From assembly GCA_035363095.1 (NCBI GenBank), contig DAOSEK010000022.1, positions 1-16,437 of the forward strand: DNA of 16,437 nt, given 5' to 3'. Below the pieces are notes generated by a model, which ran no database searches, had not been told where the DNA came from, and saw only the letters and a list, made by a program, of their open reading frames with translations. Position 1 is the stretch's first letter. Each line of letters begins with the position of its first letter. A program made the position numbers and the translations under genes. Positions 7,471 through 14,438 of the stretch are shown in pieces. This stretch comes from DAOSEK01 sp035363095. Its GTDB lineage: Archaea > Nanobdellota > Nanobdellia > Woesearchaeales > UBA119.

Positions 7471-8655
7471 TTATATCCTATCCATAACCTCCTTAGCCTC
7501 CTTTGCAATCATCAGCTCCTCATTAGTTTTAATAACAAAAAGTTTGATTTTGGACTCTACTGAACTTATCGCGCAAGAATTCTTCAAATTTGCTTCCCTA
7601 TCTAAAACCACTCCCAAATTCTCCAAATCAGAAAGTATCCTTTCCCTTATCAAAGGCTCATTCTCTCCAACTCCTCCACTAAAGCATATTGCATCACAGC
7701 CATTCATTATCGCAACATAGCTTCCAATATATTTCTTAATCCTTCTTGCATAAATATCCCTTGCTAATTTGGCATTTTTGTTTCCCTTAAGCTCTTCGTC
7801 CTTAACCACTCTCATGTCCTGACTAATCCCTGAAACTCCTAAAAGCCCTGATTTCTTATTCAAAATATTATCCACCTCTTGTGAATTAAGACCCTCTTTT
7901 TTCTCCAAAAATAAAGGAATCGCAGGATCAATATCCCCGCATCTTGTTCCCATCATAATCCCTTCCAAAGGGGTAAAACCCATCGAGGTATCAACACTAA
8001 CTCCTTTATTAATCGCACAAATGCTCGCACCATTTCCAAGATGACAGGTAATAATTTTCAAATCTGAAATCTCTTTATCCAAAAGCTTGGCACATTCAAG
8101 CCCAATAAAATGATGGCTTGTTCCATGAAATCCGTATTTTCTAATCCCATATTTTTCATAATATCCTAAAGGTATAGGGTAGATAAACGCATCTTCTTTA
8201 AGCGTAGAATGAAAGGCAGTATCAAATATTGCAACCTGTAAAACATTTGGCGTAAGCTCCATAAATAGCTTCATCCCCAAAACATTTGCTGGATTATGAA
8301 GTGGTGCAAGCTCATTAAGCCTCTCCATTTCCTCAATTACTTCATTTGTAACAACAACAGGCTTAACAAATTTCTCCCCACCATGAACTGCCCTATGGGC
8401 AATAGCCTCAATATCTGTAACCTTTTCAACAATCTTCTCATCAATAATTATTTTCAAAATCTCTTCAATAGCTTCCTTATGGCTCTTTAGTAAAATAGAA
8501 ATCTCTTTCTTACTTTCATTCACAAAATATTCAATCTTTGAATTATCAAGCCCTATTGCATCACAAAGTCCTTTAATTAAAACTCTCTTAGACTCTGGCT
8601 CAATCATTTGAAACTTAATCGTGCTCGAACCACTATTAATCACTAAAATTTCCAT
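7471..8655 (-). CDS. ackA: Acetate kinase
   Basis: Converts acetyl phosphate and ADP to acetate and ATP in the cytoplasm, the ATP-yielding last step of acetate fermentation. It has 394 residues, full length. Conserved ASKHA-fold motifs follow in order: N-terminal EILVINSGSSTIKF, AHRAVHGGEKF, VAIFDTAFH, YGFHGTSHHFI, TCHLGNGASICAI, MGTRCGDIDPAIP, FSGGVGENE and the C-terminal KTNEELMIA. Two in-frame ATGs follow the GGAGG at 8671-8667: the first (8664) is only 2 bases away and the second (8655) is 11 bases away. The second gives the usual N-terminus and is preferred, but 8664 remains possible. It is the second gene of the pta-ackA operon. The bacterial-type route suggests transfer. Confidence 0.95.
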   Translation of the reverse strand: MEILVINSGSSTIKFQMIEPESKRVLIKGLCDAIGLDNSKIEYFVNESKKEISILLKSHKEAIEEILKIIIDEKIVEKVTDIEAIAHRAVHGGEKFVKPVVVTNEVIEEMERLNELAPLHNPANVLGMKLFMELTPNVLQVAIFDTAFHSTLKEDAFIYPIPLGYYEKYGIRKYGFHGTSHHFIGLECAKLLDKEISDLKIITCHLGNGASICAINKGVSVDTSMGFTPLEGIMMGTRCGDIDPAIPLFLEKKEGLNSQEVDNILNKKSGLLGVSGISQDMRVVKDEELKGNKNAKLARDIYARRIKKYIGSYVAIMNGCDAICFSGGVGENEPLIRERILSDLENLGVVLDREANLKNSCAISSVESKIKLFVIKTNEELMIAKEAKEVMDRI

Positions 8656-8710
8656 TTTAACCATTTCCTCCTAAAAATAATTTCTAATATACATCCTTTA
8701 ACTTCCTTGA

Positions 8711-9673
8711 TTAGTCCTTCCATTCGCTTTGAATCGCAGTAATCGCACAAAGCTTCACAATATCTTCGCTAGAACAACCTCTTGAAAGGTCATTTACAGG
8801 CCTTCTAAGTCCTTGAATAATAGGCCCGATTGCTTCATATTTTCCAAACCTTTCAGCAATCTTATATCCGATGTTTCCGGATTCAAGACTTGGGAAAATC
8901 AAAACATTTGCCTTGCCTTTAATCTTTGATTTTGGGCACTTAAGCCTTGCAACCTTTGGAACAATCGCCGCATCAAGTTGCATCTCTCCATCAACTATGC
9001 ATTCTTTTATAGCCTCCTTAGCTAGTGATGTCGCTTCTTTAATCTTATCTACAAGCTCATGTCTTGCAGAACCATAAGTTGAGAATGATAAAAATGCAAT
9101 CCTTGGTAACATCCCCAAATTTTTAGCAGAACTACAAGTTAGTCTTGCAATCTCACAAAGCTCTATTGGGTTTGGATCTATATTAATTGCACAATCAGCA
9201 AAAAGATAATTCTTTTTTCCCTTATTCATTATAAAAAAACTTGAAATTCTTTTAACATCTTCTTTTACTCCAACAATTTTGATAGCATTTAAAATCGTAT
9301 CCTTAGTAGCATGAATTGCACCACTTATAGCTCCATCAACAATCCCTTTTTTGAGAAGATAAAAAGAATATGGAACTGCGCCTTTAGCATAATCAATTAC
9401 AGTTTGGTCATTTAGCTTAAATCTATCTTTAATAAATTCTAAATATTCTTCACTTAAACCCTCGCTAGGGTCATATATCTCTAAATTTTCAATATCTTTT
9501 TCCCTTAAAGAACTTAAGATATTTTGTCTATCTCCCACTAAAACAGGAATTGCAATCTTTTCAGCAATTATTATTTCAATCGCCTTTACTACTCTTTCAT
9601 CTTCAAATTCCGGAAAAGCAATTCTTTTTTGCCGGTCCTTTGCCATATTAACAATTTCATCAATTAATCCCAT
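8711..9673 (-). CDS. pta: Phosphate acetyltransferase
   Basis: Transfers the acetyl group of acetyl-CoA to phosphate, giving acetyl phosphate for AckA. It has 320 residues, the short single-domain form without the N-terminal DRTGG/P-loop part seen in enterobacterial Pta. Seen: KRIAFPEFEDERVVKAIE near the start, GAISGAIHATKDT in the middle, FPSLESGNIGYKIAERF, and the C-terminal signature GPIIQGLRRPVNDLSRGCS (about 285-303). GAGGGAG (9686-9680), six bases before ATG 9673, is the ribosome binding site. The stop lies about 55 bp before ackA, so the two genes form a leftward operon. It works downstream of PorGDAB. Confidence 0.95.
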   Translation of the reverse strand: MGLIDEIVNMAKDRQKRIAFPEFEDERVVKAIEIIIAEKIAIPVLVGDRQNILSSLREKDIENLEIYDPSEGLSEEYLEFIKDRFKLNDQTVIDYAKGAVPYSFYLLKKGIVDGAISGAIHATKDTILNAIKIVGVKEDVKRISSFFIMNKGKKNYLFADCAINIDPNPIELCEIARLTCSSAKNLGMLPRIAFLSFSTYGSARHELVDKIKEATSLAKEAIKECIVDGEMQLDAAIVPKVARLKCPKSKIKGKANVLIFPSLESGNIGYKIAERFGKYEAIGPIIQGLRRPVNDLSRGCSSEDIVKLCAITAIQSEWKD

Positions 9674-9714
9674 TATCGCTCCCTCTTTAAAAATTTAATA
9701 ATTGAAAAAATCAG

Positions 9715-9723
9715 TATAAAAAA
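9715..9723 (-). promoter_or_regulatory. TATA box of the pta-ackA operon
   Basis: Read leftward it is TTTTTTATA, within a very AT-rich spacer. It predicts a start near 9693 and a leader of about 20 nt that includes the GAGGGAG site. Confidence 0.45.
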
Positions 9724-9784
9724 TTATTAAAAAATTTTCCCAACAATTTCCCAACAAATATATCTAACCAAAAACCGCTCAATA

Positions 9785-9793
9785 TTTATATAT
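9785..9793 (+). promoter_or_regulatory. TATA box of rnp4
   Basis: TTTATATAT is centred 26 bp before ATG 9815, giving a leaderless start there. An in-frame ATG at 9797 lies only a few bases after the box and cannot be inside the transcript. Confidence 0.6.
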
Positions 9794-9814
9794 TTAATGT
9801 GTTCTAAACAACTT

Positions 9815-10147
9815 ATGAAATATAAAAGGGGCAAAGCAAGACAAGAAATCGCAAAAGAACATCTCTCAAAACTTTATGATTTTGCAACAAATTCGCAGTA
9901 TCCGTTGGAATATCGCAAAAAAAGTGCCGAGCTGATACTTAAAATTTCTCAAAAATTCAAGGTATCTCTCGACAAGCATTATAAAATTTTGTCATGTAAA
10001 AACTGTAGTTCCTTCTTACTTGATACGAACTCTTTTTCAATTCGTCTAAACAAAGGACATCTCGTATACAAATGCAAAAATTGTGGTGAAATTTATAGAA
10101 TACCATATACATCTAAAAACCACAAAAAAAGCCAAATTAAGCCTTGA
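9815..10147 (+). CDS. rnp4: RNase P protein component 4 (Rpp21/Rpr2 family)
   Basis: Archaeal RNase P subunit that helps the catalytic RNA mature the 5' ends of tRNAs. It has 110 residues from ATG 9815. Two N-terminal helices (KARQEIAKEHLSKLYDFA and the YRKKSAELILKISQKFKV stretch) precede a zinc ribbon with C61-x2-C64 and C87-x2-C90, followed by GEIYRIPY. This is the layout of archaeal Rnp4. The C-terminus ends in a Lys-rich tail. The start choice follows from the TATA box. It is a marker that the host is an archaeon. Confidence 0.88.
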   Translation: MKYKRGKARQEIAKEHLSKLYDFATNSQYPLEYRKKSAELILKISQKFKVSLDKHYKILSCKNCSSFLLDTNSFSIRLNKGHLVYKCKNCGEIYRIPYTSKNHKKSQIKP

Positions 10148-10165
10148 AAAACACAACACATATAA

Positions 10166-10312
10166 ATGATTGAGTATACCCCATATTGTAATTTAGGGGT
10201 TTTAAGATTGAGGAGATCTAAGACAGACAATCGGTTTTTTCAGGATATACCAAAAGATGACAGTGGTAAAACTTGGAAAAAAACTGATAAATGGAGACCA
10301 AATATTTTCTAA
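10166..10312 (+). CDS. Possible 48-residue small protein after rnp4
   Basis: An ATG at 10166 opens a 48-codon frame that ends at TAA 10312, 18 bp after rnp4 and just before a T-rich terminator. The product is basic and Trp/Lys-rich at its C-terminus (KTWKKTDKWRPNIF), with one cysteine. No family is recognised and there is no Shine-Dalgarno. The ATG overlaps a TATA-like CATATAAAT, so the stretch could instead be the promoter of a short RNA starting near 10188. An ACCCC/GGGGT hairpin lies within its first codons. Confidence 0.35.
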   Translation: MIEYTPYCNLGVLRLRRSKTDNRFFQDIPKDDSGKTWKKTDKWRPNIF

Positions 10313-10316
10313 AAAC

Positions 10317-10332
10317 TTTTTTTAACTTTTTT
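10317..10332 (+). terminator. T-rich terminator after rnp4 and the small ORF
   Basis: Runs of seven T (10317-10323) and six T (10327-10332) follow the stop of the small ORF on the rightward strand. They are a good archaeal termination signal for the rnp4 transcript before it meets the leftward dph2 fragment. Confidence 0.55.
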
Positions 10333-10386
10333 CTTTATGGGGAAACCTTGGCAAAATTTTTTGGTTGAATTCACAATATTTGCTCT

Positions 10387-10656
10387 CTAAATCCACTCCG
10401 AATGTCCCCACTGTATAATCAAATCAAAACCATATTTATCAAGATAATATGGATAATCGCATGCCCCAAAGCAACTGCCTGCCCAAATAAATATTACACA
10501 ATTATCCTTTGAAACTTCCTTTTCTAAATAATCATAGATTTTATTCGCATAAGGTTTAATTCCGCTAGGAAGTTGAATGCACACCTTCTTGGCTTTATTA
10601 TATCTAATAATCCTAACAACCTTTTCAAGCTCCAAATCAAAATCATCAATTTGCAT
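10387..10656 (-). pseudogene. dph2: Truncated Dph2 (diphthamide synthase, first domain only)
   Basis: Dph2 is a [4Fe-4S] enzyme that moves the 3-amino-3-carboxypropyl group of SAM onto a histidine of elongation factor 2. The archaeal enzyme has about 330-350 residues in three similar domains, each giving one cluster cysteine. Here only 89 residues exist: helix KVVRIIRY, then KKVCIQLPSGIKPYANKIYD, then GSCFGACD with the first-domain cysteine, then LIIQWGHSEWI and a TAG. The next ~240 bp in any leftward frame show no continuation. ATG 10656 has AAGGGAT just upstream and a TATA-like element at 10695-10707, so the 5' end looks intact. A TTG at 10671 is less likely. It is either a pseudogene or a stand-alone first-domain protein. 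Confidence 0.75.
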
Positions 10657-10694
10657 TTCTATCCCTTTCAAACTAATATCAAACAGCTAAAACT

Positions 10695-10707
10695 CTTTAA
10701 ATATTTT
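10695..10707 (-). promoter_or_regulatory. TATA box of the truncated dph2
   Basis: Read leftward it contains ATATTTAAAG, predicting a start near 10675 and a leader of about 19 nt with the AAGGGAT site. The promoter shows no sign of decay. Confidence 0.4.
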
Positions 10708-10758
10708 GGTTAATTTTAGCAAATATTAAACTCCTTTAAATTGGATCATAATACTAAA

Positions 10759-11235
10759 TTACAACTGAAATAAATACATAGATAGTATAGTTACAATAGA
10801 TGAAACCATGTACAAACCTAAAAACCAAAAATACTCTTTTTTATTCTTTTTCTCTTCAAAAAGGCTAATCTCTGAAAATAAATAAATCACACTTGAAATA
10901 ATCCCTATCTTTAAAGGAAATACATTTTCAATGTTTGGGACCAACAAAAACAATGTAAATAAGCCCCATGGAAATTTTTTATTAAAAACAAATTTTAACA
11001 TTATATGAGCTAAAAAATGTATCGTTAGCACTATTAACAAAACTACATAATTCAAATATAAAAAAAGGCTGATTACAACACCTAAAGAAATCCAAAAACA
11101 AATATCTCTTAAAATTTTAATCTCTCTTCTTCCACTTATAACCTCGTCACCCGAAAGCTTCTTTAAAATAATTCCAAAACCAATTATAATCAACGGAAAT
11201 AAATAAACCATGATCTGAAATACTATCTGATTCAT
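10759..11235 (-). CDS. Hypothetical five-helix membrane protein
   Basis: A 158-residue integral membrane protein of unknown function. Hydrophobic segments are at about 5-25, 44-62, 64-85, 88-120 (long, possibly two) and 134-157. Short charged loops separate them, including SGDEVISGRREIK and FEEKKNKKE. No catalytic motif is visible. Its ATG overlaps the stop of the upstream DHH phosphoesterase gene by four bases (ATGA at 11235-11232), so the two are translationally coupled. It is the last gene of the ferredoxin-DHH-membrane protein operon. A link to the phosphoesterase is suggested only by the coupling. Confidence 0.7.
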   Translation of the reverse strand: MNQIVFQIMVYLFPLIIIGFGIILKKLSGDEVISGRREIKILRDICFWISLGVVISLFLYLNYVVLLIVLTIHFLAHIMLKFVFNKKFPWGLFTLFLLVPNIENVFPLKIGIISSVIYLFSEISLFEEKKNKKEYFWFLGLYMVSSIVTILSMYLFQL

Positions 11236-12779
11236 TTGGATATTTCTCCTTTAATAAAACCAATTATTTCATCTTTTTTGCACGCAAGAAATTTAATAGT
11301 CCCTGCTTTATCGTGTCCTCCTCCGCTAACCATAGAATGAGGATATTTAGATTTCAATTCAAGTAGTAGCTTTGGAACACTGCTTTTTGTCAGGTCACTA
11401 AGTCTAAAAATCACCATATCATCACTAATTCCTAAAACACCTAAAAAATTCTTTTTATGCTCATAGTTAGAATAAATCATTCCTATAACTTTTCCTTGAG
11501 GAGGATAACTTTGTCTAGGCTGTGATTTATCCAAATCAAGAGTAATCAAGTCATAACTTCCCACTTTCTCGAAAGTAGAATTTGCAATAGCACTACTTAA
11601 AGCATCTTCTTTTAACTTTCTTAGTTGGGGGTATATCAATTCAACTATCTCTTTTTGAAACTCATCAATTTCGTCTTTTCCAAACAAATCATCAACAATG
11701 CTTTTTGATTCTAAATTTCCAATGTAATATGTTTCAAAATCAATAGTCTCAGAAAGCATCCTTAAGTATTCCTCGCTATATCCTAATCCTTTAGCAAGCG
11801 CCAAATACTTCTCAAACTCCTCTCCAAAAGACTTATCTGAAATTCCTGATAGTGCAGGAAGTATTTTAATATTTGAATCCTTATCAATTGCATTAGCAAC
11901 CTCACTTGAAAGCATCCCTGCAGTAAGATTTGAATCAAAGCCAAAGAAATGCGGGTTTAAATGTACATCTAAAAACTCATCAACCTCTGCATTATTTTCG
12001 CCATCAATCCCAGGGTCATGATGGTCTATTACAATTATTTTGCACCCATATATCCTGGCCTTTTTTATAGATAAAAGATTTTGGCTTGAACTGCCCAAAT
12101 CTAAAAGTATAATTAGTGGATTTTTATCCCCAAACTTATCTTTATTTTGCATTGCCCCTGAAAGGTCCCTTATCAAATCTGAATAATCATAATAAGGACT
12201 TTTTGATGGAAGTCGCTTAAAAGATCTCCAATCAGGAATAGCATTTCTCTCTTGCTTTTCTTTTAATGTAGCAAGCACTGCTCTTTCAATAGCAACCCCT
12301 GCACAGTACCCATCGCAATCAGAATGATGTCTCACAATTATAGGCACTGATTGCATCACAGCTTTTTTAATCTCTTTTGCGCAAAGCAAAATCTTTTCTT
12401 TCATTGATTCAAAAGACTTAGACTCAATCAAAAAAGAAGAATGATTTACTTTAGATTTCTTTGATATTTCTTGATTTATATCATTCTCAAATTCCTTGAT
12501 TTCCTCACTCTCAAGTTTTCGAAATTCTTGTATCAAGAGTTCAATTTCATTTCTTTTATTCTCTTTTATTTTGGCAGTTATTAGAAAATAATCCCCTTTC
12601 TGAGGTTTAGGAATATCTTTATTAAAAGAAACCAAACTAACTTTTCCAAAACCATCACTAACAATTAAAACCTGAGGCGACTTTTCTTTAACTACTCCCT
12701 CTATTAAAACCCTTAAAACAATCTGTTTTCCAATATCTTTATCAGTTAATTGTGAGATTTTTTTCTTTAATAACTCCAT
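11232..12779 (-). CDS. OB-fold / DHH-DHHA1 phosphoesterase (archaeal RecJ-like)
   Basis: Probable Mn2+-dependent nuclease or nucleotide phosphodiesterase of the DHH superfamily, 515 residues. Residues 1-90 look like an OB-fold (IGKQIVLRVLIEGVV, then GKVSLVSFN). A charged linker leads to the DHH domain with H152-x-D154-x-D156-G (motif I), D227 in LLDLGSS (motif II), D252-H253-H254 (motif III) and a later SDKSFGEEF. The C-terminal DHHA1 domain has S485-G-G-G-H489 (HSMVSGGGHDKAG). All metal ligands that can be judged are present. The arrangement fits archaeal RecJ-like exonucleases, but activity on DNA, RNA or small nucleotides cannot be told apart. It is preceded by ferredoxin (21 bp) and coupled to the membrane protein. 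The ribosome binding site is weak (AGAGAT). Confidence 0.85.
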   Translation of the reverse strand: MELLKKKISQLTDKDIGKQIVLRVLIEGVVKEKSPQVLIVSDGFGKVSLVSFNKDIPKPQKGDYFLITAKIKENKRNEIELLIQEFRKLESEEIKEFENDINQEISKKSKVNHSSFLIESKSFESMKEKILLCAKEIKKAVMQSVPIIVRHHSDCDGYCAGVAIERAVLATLKEKQERNAIPDWRSFKRLPSKSPYYDYSDLIRDLSGAMQNKDKFGDKNPLIILLDLGSSSQNLLSIKKARIYGCKIIVIDHHDPGIDGENNAEVDEFLDVHLNPHFFGFDSNLTAGMLSSEVANAIDKDSNIKILPALSGISDKSFGEEFEKYLALAKGLGYSEEYLRMLSETIDFETYYIGNLESKSIVDDLFGKDEIDEFQKEIVELIYPQLRKLKEDALSSAIANSTFEKVGSYDLITLDLDKSQPRQSYPPQGKVIGMIYSNYEHKKNFLGVLGISDDMVIFRLSDLTKSSVPKLLLELKSKYPHSMVSGGGHDKAGTIKFLACKKDEIIGFIKGEISK

Positions 12780-12800
12780 TTTAATCTCTTTTTTGTTAAT

Positions 12801-12992
12801 TCACTCAGTCTTAACATCAATCGCAGAAACAGGACAAGAATCAGCCGCTTCTTTAGCGCACTCTTTTGCTGTTGGATTTTCTTTTAGTTTTGGCTTGTTA
12901 TTATCATCCATCTCATAAACATCAGGACAAATTGCCTGACAAGCTCCACAGCCCACACACAAACTTTCATTAATTTCTATTTTATATTTCAT
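12801..12992 (-). CDS. Single-cluster [4Fe-4S] ferredoxin
   Basis: Small electron carrier, 63 residues, cytoplasmic. The cluster ligands are C12, C15 and C18 (CVGCGAC) and C53 (SCPVSAI). C22 and C45 sit where Pyrococcus furiosus ferredoxin has a disulfide, so that feature may be conserved. The third ligand position is Cys here, not the Asp14 of P. furiosus. The rest (CPDVYEMDDNNKPKLK) is the usual insert of this type. AAGGTGA lies five bases before ATG 12992 and excludes the GTG at 13001. It is the first gene of a three-gene leftward operon with a DHH phosphoesterase. It may also be the acceptor for PorGDAB, which is an inference. Confidence 0.93.
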   Translation of the reverse strand: MKYKIEINESLCVGCGACQAICPDVYEMDDNNKPKLKENPTAKECAKEAADSCPVSAIDVKTE

Positions 12993-13001
12993 AACGTTCA
13001 C

Positions 13002-13292
13002 CTTTGTTTTTTACTTAGTTTTTTACTCTCAAAATCATAACGCAAAAATTCATCCAAAACAATCTCAAATAATTTAACATCCTAATAAACCTGTAATATC
13101 AAATCAGACGTTGATATAACAAATATAAGTTTAAAAATATTATAATCCTGTTCAATTTAAAATATTTTAATCCATCAACATCTATTAACCCCTATTTCAA
13201 GTGATACTACACCTACCATAGGGAGTTAATTTTAATTATTTAATCCTATCTATTTTCTAAATCACTTTAATTTAAAAAAATAAATACAAAAA
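13002..13292. other. Spacer between D-2-hydroxyacid dehydrogenase and ferredoxin genes
   Basis: About 290 bp with no gene. T runs just after the dehydrogenase stop (leftward, 13292-13288 and 13280-13274) are its likely terminator. An imperfect inverted repeat, ATTAACCCCTAT (13184-13195) against ATAGGGAGTTAAT (13218-13230), forms 12 pairs with one bulged base around a 22-nt loop. A TATA-like TTATATTT near 13122 may start the ferredoxin operon with a leader of roughly 100 nt. Confidence 0.4.
13274..13292 (-). terminator. T-rich terminator of the dehydrogenase gene
   Basis: Immediately after the TAG at 13295-13293 the leftward strand reads five T, a short break, then seven T, the usual form of an archaeal terminator. 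Confidence 0.5.
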
Positions 13293-14303
13293 CTATTGAA
13301 CTAAATTCATAGGACTGTTTCTGACAAAAGATTTAATATTCTTCAAAGTAGTATCTATTATCCTTGCAATAGCCTCTTTACTATAAAATGCAATATGTGG
13401 GGTAACAACAATGTTATGGTTTTTTAAAAGCATATTATTCAGTATTACAGTTTTCATCTTTTCTAAAGGATAATTCTCTGAAAGAACTGCAACATCATCC
13501 TTAATATCAATCTCCCCCTCTAAAACATCAAGTCCGCAACCTTCAATCCTGCCTGATTTAATCTCTGATAATAAAGCCTTAGTGTCAATTAATGCTCCTC
13601 TTGCAGTATTAATAATGATTGCACCTTTTTTTAGCTTTTTTATATTTTGCGAATTTAGTATGTGGTGGGTCTTTTCGTTATAAGGCAGATGAAACGTTAT
13701 AACATCCGATTTCTCTAAAAGCTCTAAATATTCGACATATTCAAATCCAATCTCTTTTGAAAGATTCTCTTTTTTAAATAAGTCATAGGCTACAATGTTC
13801 ATCCCAAATCCTTTTGCAATCCTTGCTACATTAATCCCAATATTTCCAGTTCCTACAATTCCTATGGTTTTTCCATATAAATCAAATCCCATTAATGAGT
13901 CAATTGAGAAATTACCTTCAATTGCCCTTGAATAAGCTTTTTGTATATTTCTTGAGAGTGTAAGAAGCAATGCAAATGTATGTTCTGCTACTGTATTTGA
14001 CCCATATATCGGAACATTAGAAATCAATATACCTCTTTTTTTGCATTCTTTTAAATCAATATGATCAAATCCTGTTGAAAGAGTAGCAATAAATTTTAGT
14101 TTAGAAAGCTTTGCTATAATTTCTTTTGTAATTTTTGTGTAAATAAAACAAGCAATCATCTCAACATCTTTAATTTCTTCTAAATACTCTTCTATTTTGT
14201 CATCAAAAAATTTTACATTAACCTCTTTTAATTCTAGTTCTTTGTAAATTCTTGAAGATATAATTTCCTTCCAGTCTTTTAATCCAAAAAATGCAATTTC
14301 CAT
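13293..14303 (-). CDS. D-isomer 2-hydroxyacid dehydrogenase, probably D-lactate dehydrogenase
   Basis: NAD-dependent oxidoreductase, 336 residues, cytoplasmic. The Rossmann motif is G151-T-G153-N-I-G156 with D174 after the second strand, which favours NAD over NADP. Catalytic residues are R235 (INTARGAL), E264 (LDVLEGE) and H303 (TPHIAFY). The PHIAFY form and the long insert between E264 and H303 are closer to D-lactate dehydrogenases than to phosphoglycerate or glyoxylate/hydroxypyruvate reductases, which usually have PHxG or PHIAS. It would reduce pyruvate to D-lactate and regenerate NAD, competing with Por for pyruvate. It is a single gene. A TATA-like site 25 bp upstream suggests a leaderless message. 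D-lactate as product is likely but not proved. Confidence 0.85.
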   Translation of the reverse strand: MEIAFFGLKDWKEIISSRIYKELELKEVNVKFFDDKIEEYLEEIKDVEMIACFIYTKITKEIIAKLSKLKFIATLSTGFDHIDLKECKKRGILISNVPIYGSNTVAEHTFALLLTLSRNIQKAYSRAIEGNFSIDSLMGFDLYGKTIGIVGTGNIGINVARIAKGFGMNIVAYDLFKKENLSKEIGFEYVEYLELLEKSDVITFHLPYNEKTHHILNSQNIKKLKKGAIIINTARGALIDTKALLSEIKSGRIEGCGLDVLEGEIDIKDDVAVLSENYPLEKMKTVILNNMLLKNHNIVVTPHIAFYSKEAIARIIDTTLKNIKSFVRNSPMNLVQ

Positions 14304-14320
14304 AAATATATCGCCCCCAA

Positions 14321-14333
14321 TAAAGATAAAAAT
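14321..14333 (-). promoter_or_regulatory. TATA box of the dehydrogenase gene
   Basis: Read leftward it is TTTTTATCTTTA, centred about 25 bp before ATG 14303. A G-rich GGGGGCGA lies between, but it would be near or upstream of the predicted start, so the gene is probably leaderless. Confidence 0.4.
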
Positions 14334-14438
14334 CTAATTTTTTTTGATAAATTCTTAATATTACTAGCACTACTCAAGTGTTATGCTCAAAATTATATTA
14401 ATGTGTATCTTTTATTAAATCTTTAGTTTTTATCTCAT

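Noticed and set aside
10248..10292. Box C/D guide RNA (GATGA-like and CTGA elements)
   Set aside because: The C-box-like AGATGACA departs from the consensus and there is no C'/D' pair or terminal stem.
10148..10386. Remainder of dph2 in another frame downstream of the truncation
   Set aside because: Reading leftward after the TAG, no frame shows Dph2-like motifs. The in-phase frame is a short Lys-rich string ending at a stop.
6784..13212. Shared 12-mer GTGA(C/T)ACTACAC in the spacers at 6784-6795 and 13201-13212
   Set aside because: 11 of 12 matches between two spacers is expected several times by chance given the number of position pairs, and the flanks do not extend the similarity.
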